Source of the DNA: Comamonadaceae bacterium
GTDB lineage: Bacteria > Pseudomonadota > Gammaproteobacteria > Burkholderiales > Burkholderiaceae_C
Direction: 5' to 3'
Assembly (NCBI GenBank): GCA_947454955.1
Contig: CANGLW010000002.1
Location: forward strand, 62,001 to 126,000
DNA: 64,000 bases
The notes beneath the pieces were generated by a model. It saw only the letters and a list, made by a program, of their open reading frames with translations. It was not told the origin of the DNA and made no database searches. The position numbers and the translations under genes are program-made. Position 1 is the first letter of the stretch. Every line of letters starts with the position of its first letter. Positions 43,971 to 52,463 of the stretch are shown one piece after another.

Positions 43971-46900
43971 ATGTTCAAGTTGATCAAACACGATCTGGAA
44001 TTCATCCTGAAGCAGATCAAGATTGCCGAAAACCACGTGGCCTCTGGCTACACCACGTACAACGATGCCCAGGGCAAGCCCATCGGCAACTTGGTGCCTT
44101 ATGGTTTGCGCACGGTCTCGGGTGAATACAACAACTTGAGCAACATCACCAATGGCTCGGCAGACCAGTTCTTCCCGCGCCTGCTCACCCCCAGTTTCGA
44201 TGCGGCTGATCCCAACCCGCGCACCGGTGCGCCCACCAGCTACCAGCAAACCTCAGGCTCGGTGTATGACGCAGACCCGCGCATCATCAGCAACCTGGTG
44301 GCTGACCAAAGTGTGAACAACGACGCAGCCATCGTTGCTGCGCTGCGTGCGATGGGTGACGCAGACCCTTATGCCTCGAGCCAGCACATCATTCAGGTTC
44401 GTGACGCCAATCACGCCAGCGCCCAGGCCAAGCAAACGGCCATCACAGCTGAACTGGCTCGCTACAACCTCACCCTGGAAAACGGCACCACACTGCTCAT
44501 TCCCAACGTGATGGCTGATCTGGGTGACACCGCACCCTTCAACAGCTTCACCACTTTGTTTGCCCAGTTCTTCACCCACGGCCTGGACCTGGTGAACAAA
44601 GGGGGCAGCGGCACGGTCTTCATTCCTTTGCAAGCCGATGACCCGCTCTATGTGCCAGGTAGCCCCACCAATTTCATGGTGCTCACCCGTGCCACCAATG
44701 CGCCTGGTGCTGATGGTGTGCTGGGAACCGCTGATGATGTTCATCAGAACAACAACCAAACAACCCCGTTCATTGACCTGAGCCAGGTCTACACCTCGCA
44801 TGAGTCACACCAGGTTTTTCTGCGCGAGTACAAGCTGGTCAACGGCAAGCCGGTGGCTACCGGCCATATGCTGGAAGGCCAGAACGGTGGCCCACCCACC
44901 TGGGCGGACATCAAGCTGCAAGCCGCTCAAAAGTTGGGCATCAACCTCTCCGACTTTGATGTGCTGCGCGTTCCTTTGGTGGCCACTGACCAGTACGGCA
45001 AATTCATTCCTGGCCCGAACGGCTTGCCCCAACTGGTGGTGCCCGGTGCTGCAGCCCCAGGCGCACCGGTGCCCATGACCCTGGTCGAAGGCAAGTTACT
45101 CACCCCCATTGCGGCCGCTCAGGCCATGGGCACGGGCCATGCTTTCTTGGACGACATCGCACACAACGCCGTGCCAGGTTTGGTGGACCATGACCGCAAC
45201 CCGGCCACACCGCTGGTGGCCACCACCCCCGACGCAGACAATGTGGCGGGCAACAGCATCGCAGTCAACCAGTTCGGGGTGGCCACCACCTACGACAACG
45301 AATTGCTCGACAAACATTTCATCGTGGGTGATGGCCGTGGCAATGAAAACATCGGCTTGACCGCGGTTCACCATGTCTTCCATTCCGAGCACAACAACCG
45401 GGTTGATCAGATCAAAGCCGAGTTGATCGCCAATGGCGATGTGAAGTTCCTCAACGAGTGGTTGACCGTGCCCGTGACCAGCATGCCGGCTGCCACGGCC
45501 GTGGACACGTTGATGTGGAATGGCGAGCGTCTGTTCCAATCGGCCCGCGTGAGCACCGAGATGGTCTACCAGCACCTGGTGTTTGAAGAGTTCGCCCGTT
45601 TGGTCGCGCCTGATGTCGACCCCTTTGTGTTTTCTAACAATGTGTCGATCAACCCCGCCATCACCGCTGAATTTGCGCATGTGGTGTTCCGATTTGGTCA
45701 CTCGATGCTCAATGAGAATGTGGACCGTTTGGCCGCTGATGGCCAAACCAGCAACAACATTGACCTGATCAGCGGCTTCTTGAACCCGCTGCAGTTTGGG
45801 CCTGATGCGGACGTGGCCGCTGGCGCCATCATCCGTGGCATGACCCGTCAAGTGGGCAATGAAATTGACGAGTTTGTGACGGGGGCTCTGCGCAATAACC
45901 TGGTGGGTTTACCGCTGGACCTGGCTGCCCTCAACATTGCCCGTGGCCGCGATACGGGCATGCCTTCACTCAATGAGGCTCGCAGCCAGTTCTTTGAGAT
46001 GACCGGCAACGACACACGCCTCAAGCCCTACGCCAGCTGGGTGGAGTTCGCCAACAACCTCAAACACCCTGAATCGGTCATCAACTTCATTGCCGCTTAT
46101 GGCGAGCACGCTTCCATCATCAACGCCACCACGGTGGAGGCCAAGCGAGATGCGGCGGCCAAAATAGTGTTGGGTAGTGCCGGTGCGCCCGCGGACAGCT
46201 TGGCTTTCCTCAATGCCACTGGCGCATATGCCGGGGGCAGCCTGGGTGGTTTGAACCAGGTGGACTTTTGGATCGGCGGTCTGGCCGAAGCCAAAATGGC
46301 CTTTGGCGGCATGTTGGGTTCCACTTTCAACTTTGTGTTTGAAACGCAGATGGAAAAACTCCAGGCTGGCGACCGTTTCTACTACCTCAGCCGCACCCAA
46401 GGCTTGAACCTTCTCAACCAACTTGAGGCGGATTCTTTCGCTGAACTGGTGATGCGCAACACCGACCTGGACAACCCCAACGCCACCCACTTGCCCAGTT
46501 CCTTGTTCCTCACACCCAAGTACATCTTGGAGCTGGACTTGGCCCGCCAGAAAGTGGCGGACCCTGTGAACGCCAACCCCGTCACCCAGCGCTTTTCGCC
46601 CTTGGTGGTCCGCAAAGACACCGATAGCAACGGGGAGGGTGACTACTTGGCCTACAACGGCGATGACCACGTGGTGCTGGGTGGCAACCATGCCAACAAC
46701 ACCTTGCTGGGCGGAAAGGGCGATGACACCTTGTGGGGCGATGGCGGCAACGACCGGCTCGACGGTGGCCTGGGCGTCGACCATGTGTTTGGAGGTGCGG
46801 GCGACGACATCATCACCGATGCGGGCAATGACATTGGTGCCGGCGATGTGCTGCATGGCGATGCGGGCAACGACGTGATCAACGGCGGCAACGGCCTGGA

Positions 46901-49751
46901 CCTGATTTTTGGCGGCGAAGGCCAAGACTTCATTTACGGTGGCACCGAGGCCAAAGACATCACCGCAGGTTTGGGCAATGACTTCATATCTGGTCCGGTA
47001 GACGGCAGCGTGCTTAAAGGCAATGAGGGCGACGACTGGATCGAGGGGGGTTCTGGTGCCGGCGGTTTGGATGTGCTGGCAGGTGAAAACTCTGAGTTGT
47101 TCTTCAACAGCACCATCATTGGCCACGATGTGCTCAATGGCCGTGATGGCGACAACGATTACGATGCCGAATCAGGCGACGACATCATGTTGCAAGGCGC
47201 TGGCATTGAGCGCAACAACGGCATGGCCGGTTTTGATTGGGCCATCCACAAAGGGGCCACTGCCGGCGTCGATGCTGACCTGGGCATTGCCTTGTTTGCC
47301 AACCAGCAAGCCAATATTCTGCGCGACCGCTTTGACCTGGTGGAAGGTCTGTCTGGCACGGCCTTTGGCGACACCCTTAACGGTCGTGCCACCGTGTTGG
47401 GGGCTTACGATGCGGTGGCCAGTGCTGCGGCGCAATTTGATCCAGCTACGACTCCGTTCCAGTCGTACTCGAATGCCTTGACCCAAGAGGGTGTGGCGCG
47501 TGTGCAGGGCTTGAGCGAGATTTTGGCACAGCTTGCCCGCACCTCGTTCACCGTGGCCGGCCAGGCGCAAACGGTGGTGGTGTTTGACGATGCGGCGGTG
47601 GTGCGTGATGCCAACGGTCGAGCTGTGACCATGTACGACACGGCTGCTGATATTTTGCTTGGCGGTGGTGGCAGCGATGTGCTCCAGGGCAAAGAGGGCA
47701 ACGACGTGATCGATGGCGACCGTTACCTCAATGTGCGCATTGCCATCAACAACCCGGCGGGGCAGCGTGTGGCTTGGGCTGACGAGATGGGTGGCAAGGT
47801 CTACAGCGAAGGCAGCAATGCTGTGCTTTACAACGGTGCGAGCTTGGCAAACCTGATGTTTGACCGCACCCTCAACCCGGGGCAGCTCAGCATCGTGCGC
47901 GAAGTGCTCGATGGCGACCTGGGCAACACCGGCGTGGACGTGGCGGTGTACAGCGACCTCAAAGCCAACTACAACTTTGTGAAAAACACCGATGGCAGCG
48001 TGACCGTGAGCCATGTCGATGGCACACGCAACGATGGGGTGGATCAGCTCTACAACATCGAGCGGCTGCGCTTTTCGGACGGCGAGTTTGCCCTCAACGC
48101 CTTGATCAACAAACCCCCAGTGTTTGTGACTGGCCCAAATTTGAGCATCAATGAAAACAGCACACGCGTGGCGGGCATCACCGCCACCGATGCCGACCCT
48201 GGCCAAACGCTGACCTACAGCATGGCCGGTGGTGCTGATGCTGCCTTGTTCAGCATAGACCCTGAAAGCGGTGTTCTGAGCTTTGTGGCTGCACCCAACT
48301 TTGAGGCCCCTCGCGATGTCGGTGCAAACAATGTTTACGACGTGGTGCTGCGGGTGAGCGACGGGATTGAAGCCACCGACCAGGCCTTCAATGTGACGGT
48401 CAACAACGTCAACGAGGCAGCCACAGGCACCTTGAACATCAGCAGTTACACCACCAACAGCCTGTTGGGCGTGGAGACATCGGCCAACCTCACCGCCATC
48501 AACAGCGCGGTTGACCCGGACGGCATGAGTAACTTGCGCTACCAGTGGCAAAGCCAGGGCGTCAACGGTGTGTGGAACAACATCGCAGGTGCCAATGGTC
48601 TGACCTTGAACAACCAATCCGGGGCGACGGTTCGCTTGTCCGCCACCTACAACGATGCCTTTGGCAGCAACACGTTGGTGTCGGTGGAAAACGGTGTGAT
48701 CGGCACCAGCTTGGCCAATACCGTCAATGGCGCTGCGGGCAATGAGTTCATCTTAGGTTTGGGCGGTAACGACACGTTGAGTGGCGGTGCGGGTAACGAC
48801 GTGGTGGATGGCGGCACCGGCAATGATGTGCTGCGCGCCACCCTCAACGACGGCAACGACAGCTACCTTGGTGGTGCGGGCACCGACACCTATGACCTCT
48901 CAGTGATCACAGCTGCAGTGACCCTCGATTTGAGTGCAGGGACTGCCAACAGCGCGCAAACCGGCGCCGACACCTTGAGTGGCTTGGAGAACCTGATTTT
49001 GGGCAGTGGCCAAGACGTGGTCAAAGACGCCTTAGGTGCCAACAATATCCAGCTTGGCGCAGGCAACGACACGCTGAGCCTGGTGGTCGACAATGCCCGC
49101 GATGTGATCAGCGGTGGTGCAGGTGCTGACACGGTGAACTTCAGCGCATTCACCACTGGCTTGAGCGTGAACTTGGGCAATTCGGTGGCAGTATCTGTCG
49201 TCACAGGTTCGGGCACTGCTGATGCCAGTTCGGACACCCTGACCGGGATTGAGAACTTCACGGGCGGCAGCGGCAATGATGTCATCACCGGCAGTGGTAC
49301 CAACTATGTCATCAATGTGCTCAATGGCGGAGCGGGTAACGACCGCATCACCGGCGGGTTTGGTGAAGACATCCTGACAGGCGGCGCAGGTAATGACACC
49401 TTCGTCTACACCAGCACCGACGATCTGGGTTTGGTCTTTGCGCTGAACAACAGTACCGCTTTGGCCACACAGGCCGAGCGCATCACGGACTTCACACAAG
49501 GTCAGGATCGCATTGACCTCTCAGCCATCGACGCGCGGGTGGGCACGGCCGGGAACCAGGCCTTCACATTCCTGGGTACGGCAGCGTTCACCGCGGCGAA
49601 TACCAACGGGGGATTGCGCTACAGCTACCTGGCTGACCAGAACATCACGGTGGTGGAGGGCAGCTTCGACAACGACCCGGCACTCGACACCGAGTTCCAG
49701 ATCGTGCTGAGTGGCCGTGTGAACCTGACAGCCAACGACTTTGTGTTGTGA
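43971..49751 (+). CDS. Giant animal-type heme peroxidase with RTX and cadherin-like repeats
   Basis: The 1926-residue protein has an N-terminal animal heme peroxidase domain (residues about 60-880) with probable distal histidine in FAQFFTHGLDL (H203) and proximal histidine in FRFGHSMLNENV (H577). Next come RTX calcium-binding nonapeptides (about 900-1010, GGKGDDTLWGDGGNDRLDGG), a middle region with further RTX-like units, a cadherin-like domain (about 1380-1485), and two C-terminal RTX blocks (about 1590-1640 and 1765-1815) before a final ITDFTQGQDRIDLSAID segment. There is no N-terminal signal; RTX plus this C-terminus indicates type I secretion. No type I secretion genes lie in the window. 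ATG 43971 has a strong ribosome-binding site; an upstream in-frame ATG (43896) does not. Confidence 0.93.
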   Translation: MFKLIKHDLEFILKQIKIAENHVASGYTTYNDAQGKPIGNLVPYGLRTVSGEYNNLSNITNGSADQFFPRLLTPSFDAADPNPRTGAPTSYQQTSGSVYDADPRIISNLVADQSVNNDAAIVAALRAMGDADPYASSQHIIQVRDANHASAQAKQTAITAELARYNLTLENGTTLLIPNVMADLGDTAPFNSFTTLFAQFFTHGLDLVNKGGSGTVFIPLQADDPLYVPGSPTNFMVLTRATNAPGADGVLGTADDVHQNNNQTTPFIDLSQVYTSHESHQVFLREYKLVNGKPVATGHMLEGQNGGPPTWADIKLQAAQKLGINLSDFDVLRVPLVATDQYGKFIPGPNGLPQLVVPGAAAPGAPVPMTLVEGKLLTPIAAAQAMGTGHAFLDDIAHNAVPGLVDHDRNPATPLVATTPDADNVAGNSIAVNQFGVATTYDNELLDKHFIVGDGRGNENIGLTAVHHVFHSEHNNRVDQIKAELIANGDVKFLNEWLTVPVTSMPAATAVDTLMWNGERLFQSARVSTEMVYQHLVFEEFARLVAPDVDPFVFSNNVSINPAITAEFAHVVFRFGHSMLNENVDRLAADGQTSNNIDLISGFLNPLQFGPDADVAAGAIIRGMTRQVGNEIDEFVTGALRNNLVGLPLDLAALNIARGRDTGMPSLNEARSQFFEMTGNDTRLKPYASWVEFANNLKHPESVINFIAAYGEHASIINATTVEAKRDAAAKIVLGSAGAPADSLAFLNATGAYAGGSLGGLNQVDFWIGGLAEAKMAFGGMLGSTFNFVFETQMEKLQAGDRFYYLSRTQGLNLLNQLEADSFAELVMRNTDLDNPNATHLPSSLFLTPKYILELDLARQKVADPVNANPVTQRFSPLVVRKDTDSNGEGDYLAYNGDDHVVLGGNHANNTLLGGKGDDTLWGDGGNDRLDGGLGVDHVFGGAGDDIITDAGNDIGAGDVLHGDAGNDVINGGNGLDLIFGGEGQDFIYGGTEAKDITAGLGNDFISGPVDGSVLKGNEGDDWIEGGSGAGGLDVLAGENSELFFNSTIIGHDVLNGRDGDNDYDAESGDDIMLQGAGIERNNGMAGFDWAIHKGATAGVDADLGIALFANQQANILRDRFDLVEGLSGTAFGDTLNGRATVLGAYDAVASAAAQFDPATTPFQSYSNALTQEGVARVQGLSEILAQLARTSFTVAGQAQTVVVFDDAAVVRDANGRAVTMYDTAADILLGGGGSDVLQGKEGNDVIDGDRYLNVRIAINNPAGQRVAWADEMGGKVYSEGSNAVLYNGASLANLMFDRTLNPGQLSIVREVLDGDLGNTGVDVAVYSDLKANYNFVKNTDGSVTVSHVDGTRNDGVDQLYNIERLRFSDGEFALNALINKPPVFVTGPNLSINENSTRVAGITATDADPGQTLTYSMAGGADAALFSIDPESGVLSFVAAPNFEAPRDVGANNVYDVVLRVSDGIEATDQAFNVTVNNVNEAATGTLNISSYTTNSLLGVETSANLTAINSAVDPDGMSNLRYQWQSQGVNGVWNNIAGANGLTLNNQSGATVRLSATYNDAFGSNTLVSVENGVIGTSLANTVNGAAGNEFILGLGGNDTLSGGAGNDVVDGGTGNDVLRATLNDGNDSYLGGAGTDTYDLSVITAAVTLDLSAGTANSAQTGADTLSGLENLILGSGQDVVKDALGANNIQLGAGNDTLSLVVDNARDVISGGAGADTVNFSAFTTGLSVNLGNSVAVSVVTGSGTADASSDTLTGIENFTGGSGNDVITGSGTNYVINVLNGGAGNDRITGGFGEDILTGGAGNDTFVYTSTDDLGLVFALNNSTALATQAERITDFTQGQDRIDLSAIDARVGTAGNQAFTFLGTAAFTAANTNGGLRYSYLADQNITVVEGSFDNDPALDTEFQIVLSGRVNLTANDFVL

Positions 49752-49757
49752 GCGTTC

Positions 49758-49783
49758 AAGCCGGGCCTGTGAGGGCTCGGCTT
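49758..49783. terminator. Terminator-like hairpin between convergent genes
   Basis: AAGCCGGGCC (49758-49767) and GGCTCGGCTT (49774-49783) form a 10-bp stem with one G-U pair and a 6-nt loop. T-tracts on both sides are short. It probably ends both the peroxidase and the NUDIX operon transcripts. Confidence 0.55.
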
Positions 49784-49793
49784 TCGTACATAG

Positions 49794-50336
49794 TCAGTGA
49801 ATATCCAGGTCGTGAATCAAGTAGCGACCTGTTTTTCTGTCGGCGAAGTAACGCTCCAGGGTCTCGCGCACGGTCTTGAAGGCCAAGTCATCCCACGGGA
49901 TTTCGTGCTCGGCGTATAGCCGGGCCTCGAGGGTTTCCACGCCGGGATCGAACTGGTCGCTCAAGAGCTTGGCGCGGTAGAACATGTGCACTTGACCCAC
50001 CCGTGCCACATTGATGAGGGTGAACAGCCCCTCCATCTCAAAGACCGCACCCGCTTCTTCAACGGTCTCGCGGGCTGCGCCCTGAGCCGTGGTTTCACCC
50101 AGCTCCATGAAGCCTGCAGGCAGGGTCCACTTGCCCCAGCGTGGTTCGATGTTGCGCTTGCACAGCAAGACCTTGTCGTTCCAATACGCCACCGTGCCCA
50201 CCACATTGAGCGGGTTTTCGTAATGGATGGTGGTGCATGACGGGCACACCGCCCGTTGTTTGGTGTCGCCGTCATCGGGCAAGCGGTACACCACGGCAAT
50301 GCCGCAGTTTTTGCAGTGCTTGATGGGTTCGCGCAT
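49794..50336 (-). CDS. NUDIX hydrolase with N-terminal zinc ribbon
   Basis: The 180-residue protein has a zinc ribbon (CKNCG, CPSC, residues about 8-38) followed by a Nudix box GFMELGETTAQGAARETVEEAG. It hydrolyses a nucleoside diphosphate derivative; zinc-ribbon Nudix proteins include NADH pyrophosphatase-like enzymes. The start ATG 50336 overlaps the FAH stop (ATGA). It is the last gene of the operon ABM-FAH-NUDIX. Confidence 0.92.
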   Translation of the reverse strand: MREPIKHCKNCGIAVVYRLPDDGDTKQRAVCPSCTTIHYENPLNVVGTVAYWNDKVLLCKRNIEPRWGKWTLPAGFMELGETTAQGAARETVEEAGAVFEMEGLFTLINVARVGQVHMFYRAKLLSDQFDPGVETLEARLYAEHEIPWDDLAFKTVRETLERYFADRKTGRYLIHDLDIH

Positions 50337-51031
50337 CAAGCGATCTTGACTTGCAATGGCGTGAGCGTGCCCACGCGACCTTCGAGCACATCGCCAGACA
50401 CCACCGCAGCCACACCCTCGGGCGTGCCGGTGTAAATCAGGTCGCCAGGGTAGAGCGTCCAAGCGGCGCTGAGGTGCTCGATGATTTCACCGATGTTCCA
50501 GATCAGTTTGCTCACGCTGCTGCGTTGCCGGTCTGCACCGTTGACGGTGAGCGACAACTCGGCGTTGGCCACATCACCGGCTTGTGCGGCTTCGGTGATG
50601 GCTGCGATCGGGGCAGCGTCATCAAATGTTTTGCCGATACACCAGGGGCGCGATTGTTTCTTCATCTCGCCTTGCAGGTCGCGGCGTGTCATGTCCAGGC
50701 CGCAGGCATAACCATAAATATGCTGGGCTGCATCAGCCGCCGCAATGTTTTTGCCGCCTTTGCCAATGGCCACCACCAGCTCCATCTCATGCTGGAAATC
50801 TTTGGTCAGGCTGGGGTAACGCACCACGCCAGTTTGGCCAGGCTCAACCACCACGCAGGTGTCAGCGGGTTTGATGAAAAAGAAGGGTGGCTCGCGGCCG
50901 GTGAAGCCCATCTCTTTGGCATGCTCAACGTAGTTGCGGCCCACGCAGTAAACGCGGTTGACCGGAAAGCGCTCGGCACGGCCGACCACAGGCACGCTGA
51001 CCTGCGCGGGAGGAGTGATGACAAAGCTCAT
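50336..51031 (-). CDS. Fumarylacetoacetate hydrolase (FAH)-family protein
   Basis: The 231-residue enzyme has NRVYCVGRNYVEHAKEMG, PPFFFIKPADTCVV, DFQHEMELVVAIGKGGKNI, YGYACGLDMTRRDLQ, IGKTFDDAAPI and LIYTGTPEGVAAV, all typical of small FAH-family enzymes such as fumarylpyruvate hydrolase. It probably cleaves a C-C bond in a beta-diketo acid. Both ends overlap neighbours by 4 bp, so the three genes are translationally coupled. Confidence 0.92.
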   Translation of the reverse strand: MSFVITPPAQVSVPVVGRAERFPVNRVYCVGRNYVEHAKEMGFTGREPPFFFIKPADTCVVVEPGQTGVVRYPSLTKDFQHEMELVVAIGKGGKNIAAADAAQHIYGYACGLDMTRRDLQGEMKKQSRPWCIGKTFDDAAPIAAITEAAQAGDVANAELSLTVNGADRQRSSVSKLIWNIGEIIEHLSAAWTLYPGDLIYTGTPEGVAAVVSGDVLEGRVGTLTPLQVKIA

Positions 51032-51327
51032 TTTTTTTGCAGCAGGTTGAAGTGTTCGACAGCCGGCGGGCCAGCAAAGAAGGGGCCGACGATGGCACGC
51101 CAATCGGCGAAAGCGGGCGAACCTCGGAAGTCCACGGTGTGGTTTTCCAGGGTGTCCCAGTAAATCATGAGCACATAGCGCTCGGGGCTCTCGATGCCTT
51201 TGTTGATCTTGTAGCCATGAAAGCCTTTGGCTTTGGCAATGACGGTGCTCAGGCCTTTTTCAACCGCCACATCAAAGGCGTCTTGCTGGCCGGGGTGTAT
51301 GCGGATATCGACAAGTTCGAGGATCAA
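51028..51327 (-). CDS. Antibiotic biosynthesis monooxygenase (ABM)-domain protein
   Basis: A 99-residue ferredoxin-like protein: LELVDIRIHPGQQDAFDVAVEKGLSTVIAKAKGFHGYKIN, RYVLMIYWDTLENHTVDFRGSPAFADWRAIVGPFF. ABM-fold proteins are small oxygenases or dimeric stabilising proteins; the function here is unknown. The start is taken as TTG 51327 because GGAG lies 6 nt upstream and the length fits the family; an earlier TTG (51354) has no such site. It leads the ABM-FAH-NUDIX operon and diverges from pgeF. Confidence 0.82.
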   Translation of the reverse strand: MILELVDIRIHPGQQDAFDVAVEKGLSTVIAKAKGFHGYKINKGIESPERYVLMIYWDTLENHTVDFRGSPAFADWRAIVGPFFAGPPAVEHFNLLQKK

Positions 51328-51380
51328 AGCAGTCTCCGGTGATTGGATCGTCAAGTCTACATCCGGTTTAAGCTTGCGGC

Positions 51381-52154
51381 ATGCAGATTCATCCGGATTG
51401 GCTCTTGCCCCAGTGGCCCGCGCCTGCGCACATCAAAGCCGTGTTCACCACCCGCGCCGGCGGTGTGTCGCGGCCGCCTTATGACAGCTTGAACTTGGGC
51501 GACCATGTGGGTGACGATCTGCACGATGTGTCTGCCAACCGGGCAAGATTGGGCGCAGGCCTTGGCGTGGCCCCGGTCTACTTGCAGCAGGTGCATGGCA
51601 CCGCGCTGGTGAAGCTCTCGACGTCCGTACTTGCTGCGCAAGACGCAGCTATCTGTGCTGATGCGGTCTTGACCCAGCAGGCGCATCAGATTTGCACCAT
51701 CATGGTGGCCGATTGTTTGCCCGTCCTGTTCACCAACCGCACTGGGAGCTGGGTCGCCGCTGCGCACGCAGGCTGGCGAGGCTTGGCAGGTGGGGTGTTA
51801 AGTGAAACAGTCCAGCAAATCCGAGAGGTGGATGCTAGCGAAATCATAGCGTGGCTGGGGCCATGCATCGGCCCCACAACCTTTGAGGTGGGGCCAGAAG
51901 TTCGAGAGGTTTTTGTCGGAAAGACGCAGCAAGCCGCGCAGCATTTTTTACCGCAACCCTCAGATCAACCCCAACAAAAATACCTCGCCGACCTGGCCGG
52001 TCTGGCGCGTGATGAATTGCATGGTCTGGGTGTCACCGCCTTTGGCAACGACAGCACCGCGCCCTGGTGCACGGTGCTCAACCCCTCACGGTTCTTTTCG
52101 CACCGGCGCGATCGGGTCAGTGGGCGCATGGCCGCTTGCATCTGGATGGCTTGA
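51381..52154 (+). CDS. pgeF: Peptidoglycan editing factor / laccase-domain protein PgeF
   Basis: The 257-residue protein has YfiH/PgeF motifs: VFTTRAGGVSRPPYDSLNLGDHVGD, LQQVHGTAL, VADCLPVLF, AAHAGWRGLAGGV and LGPCIGPTTFEVG, with the histidine/cysteine metal ligands intact. The family removes mis-incorporated amino acids from peptidoglycan precursors; older annotation calls it polyphenol oxidase. Its 3' end overlaps the convergent membrane-protein gene by 69 bp. A GCTA-N9-TAGC palindrome falls within the gene at 51834. Confidence 0.93.
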   Translation: MQIHPDWLLPQWPAPAHIKAVFTTRAGGVSRPPYDSLNLGDHVGDDLHDVSANRARLGAGLGVAPVYLQQVHGTALVKLSTSVLAAQDAAICADAVLTQQAHQICTIMVADCLPVLFTNRTGSWVAAAHAGWRGLAGGVLSETVQQIREVDASEIIAWLGPCIGPTTFEVGPEVREVFVGKTQQAAQHFLPQPSDQPQQKYLADLAGLARDELHGLGVTAFGNDSTAPWCTVLNPSRFFSHRRDRVSGRMAACIWMA

Positions 52155-52388
52155 GGCACTGGCCTGTGCCTGGGCCGCCCGGTAGGCTTCCAACTCCGCC
52201 GCTTCCCGCGCTTTGATGGTTTTGCGTCGGCTCGAGCTGCCCATCAAATACACCACCAAACCCACCGGCAGCAGGCCATAGAGCACAAAGGTCATGATGC
52301 CGCCCAGCACTGTGCCATTGCTGTTGGTGGCCTCGGCGATGGCCATCATCAGGGCCACGTAAATCCACGCCATGGGTATCAAATACAT
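52086..52388 (-). CDS. Small membrane protein of unknown function
   Basis: A 100-residue protein with two predicted membrane segments (IPMAWIYVALMMAIAEA and GGIMTFVLYGLLPVGLVVYLMG), a basic turn (SSSRRKTIKAREAAELEAYRAAQA) and a proline/alanine-rich tail. AGAAGG precedes ATG 52388. No function is recognised. It diverges from phaC and its last 23 codons overlap the end of pgeF on the other strand, an unusual tail-to-tail overlap. Confidence 0.75.
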   Translation of the reverse strand: MYLIPMAWIYVALMMAIAEATNSNGTVLGGIMTFVLYGLLPVGLVVYLMGSSSRRKTIKAREAAELEAYRAAQAQASASSHPDASGHAPTDPIAPVRKEP

Positions 52389-52463
52389 GCAAACCTTCTC
52401 GTAAGAAAACTGACGTTCTTTTTTGCCATAATGAGCATAAGTAGTTTTTCGTATAAGGACGTC

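Noticed and set aside
46650..46990. Glycine/aspartate-rich repeats in the peroxidase gene as DNA-level tandem repeats
   Set aside because: They are protein-level RTX nonapeptides with diverged codons, so they are described in the gene entry only.
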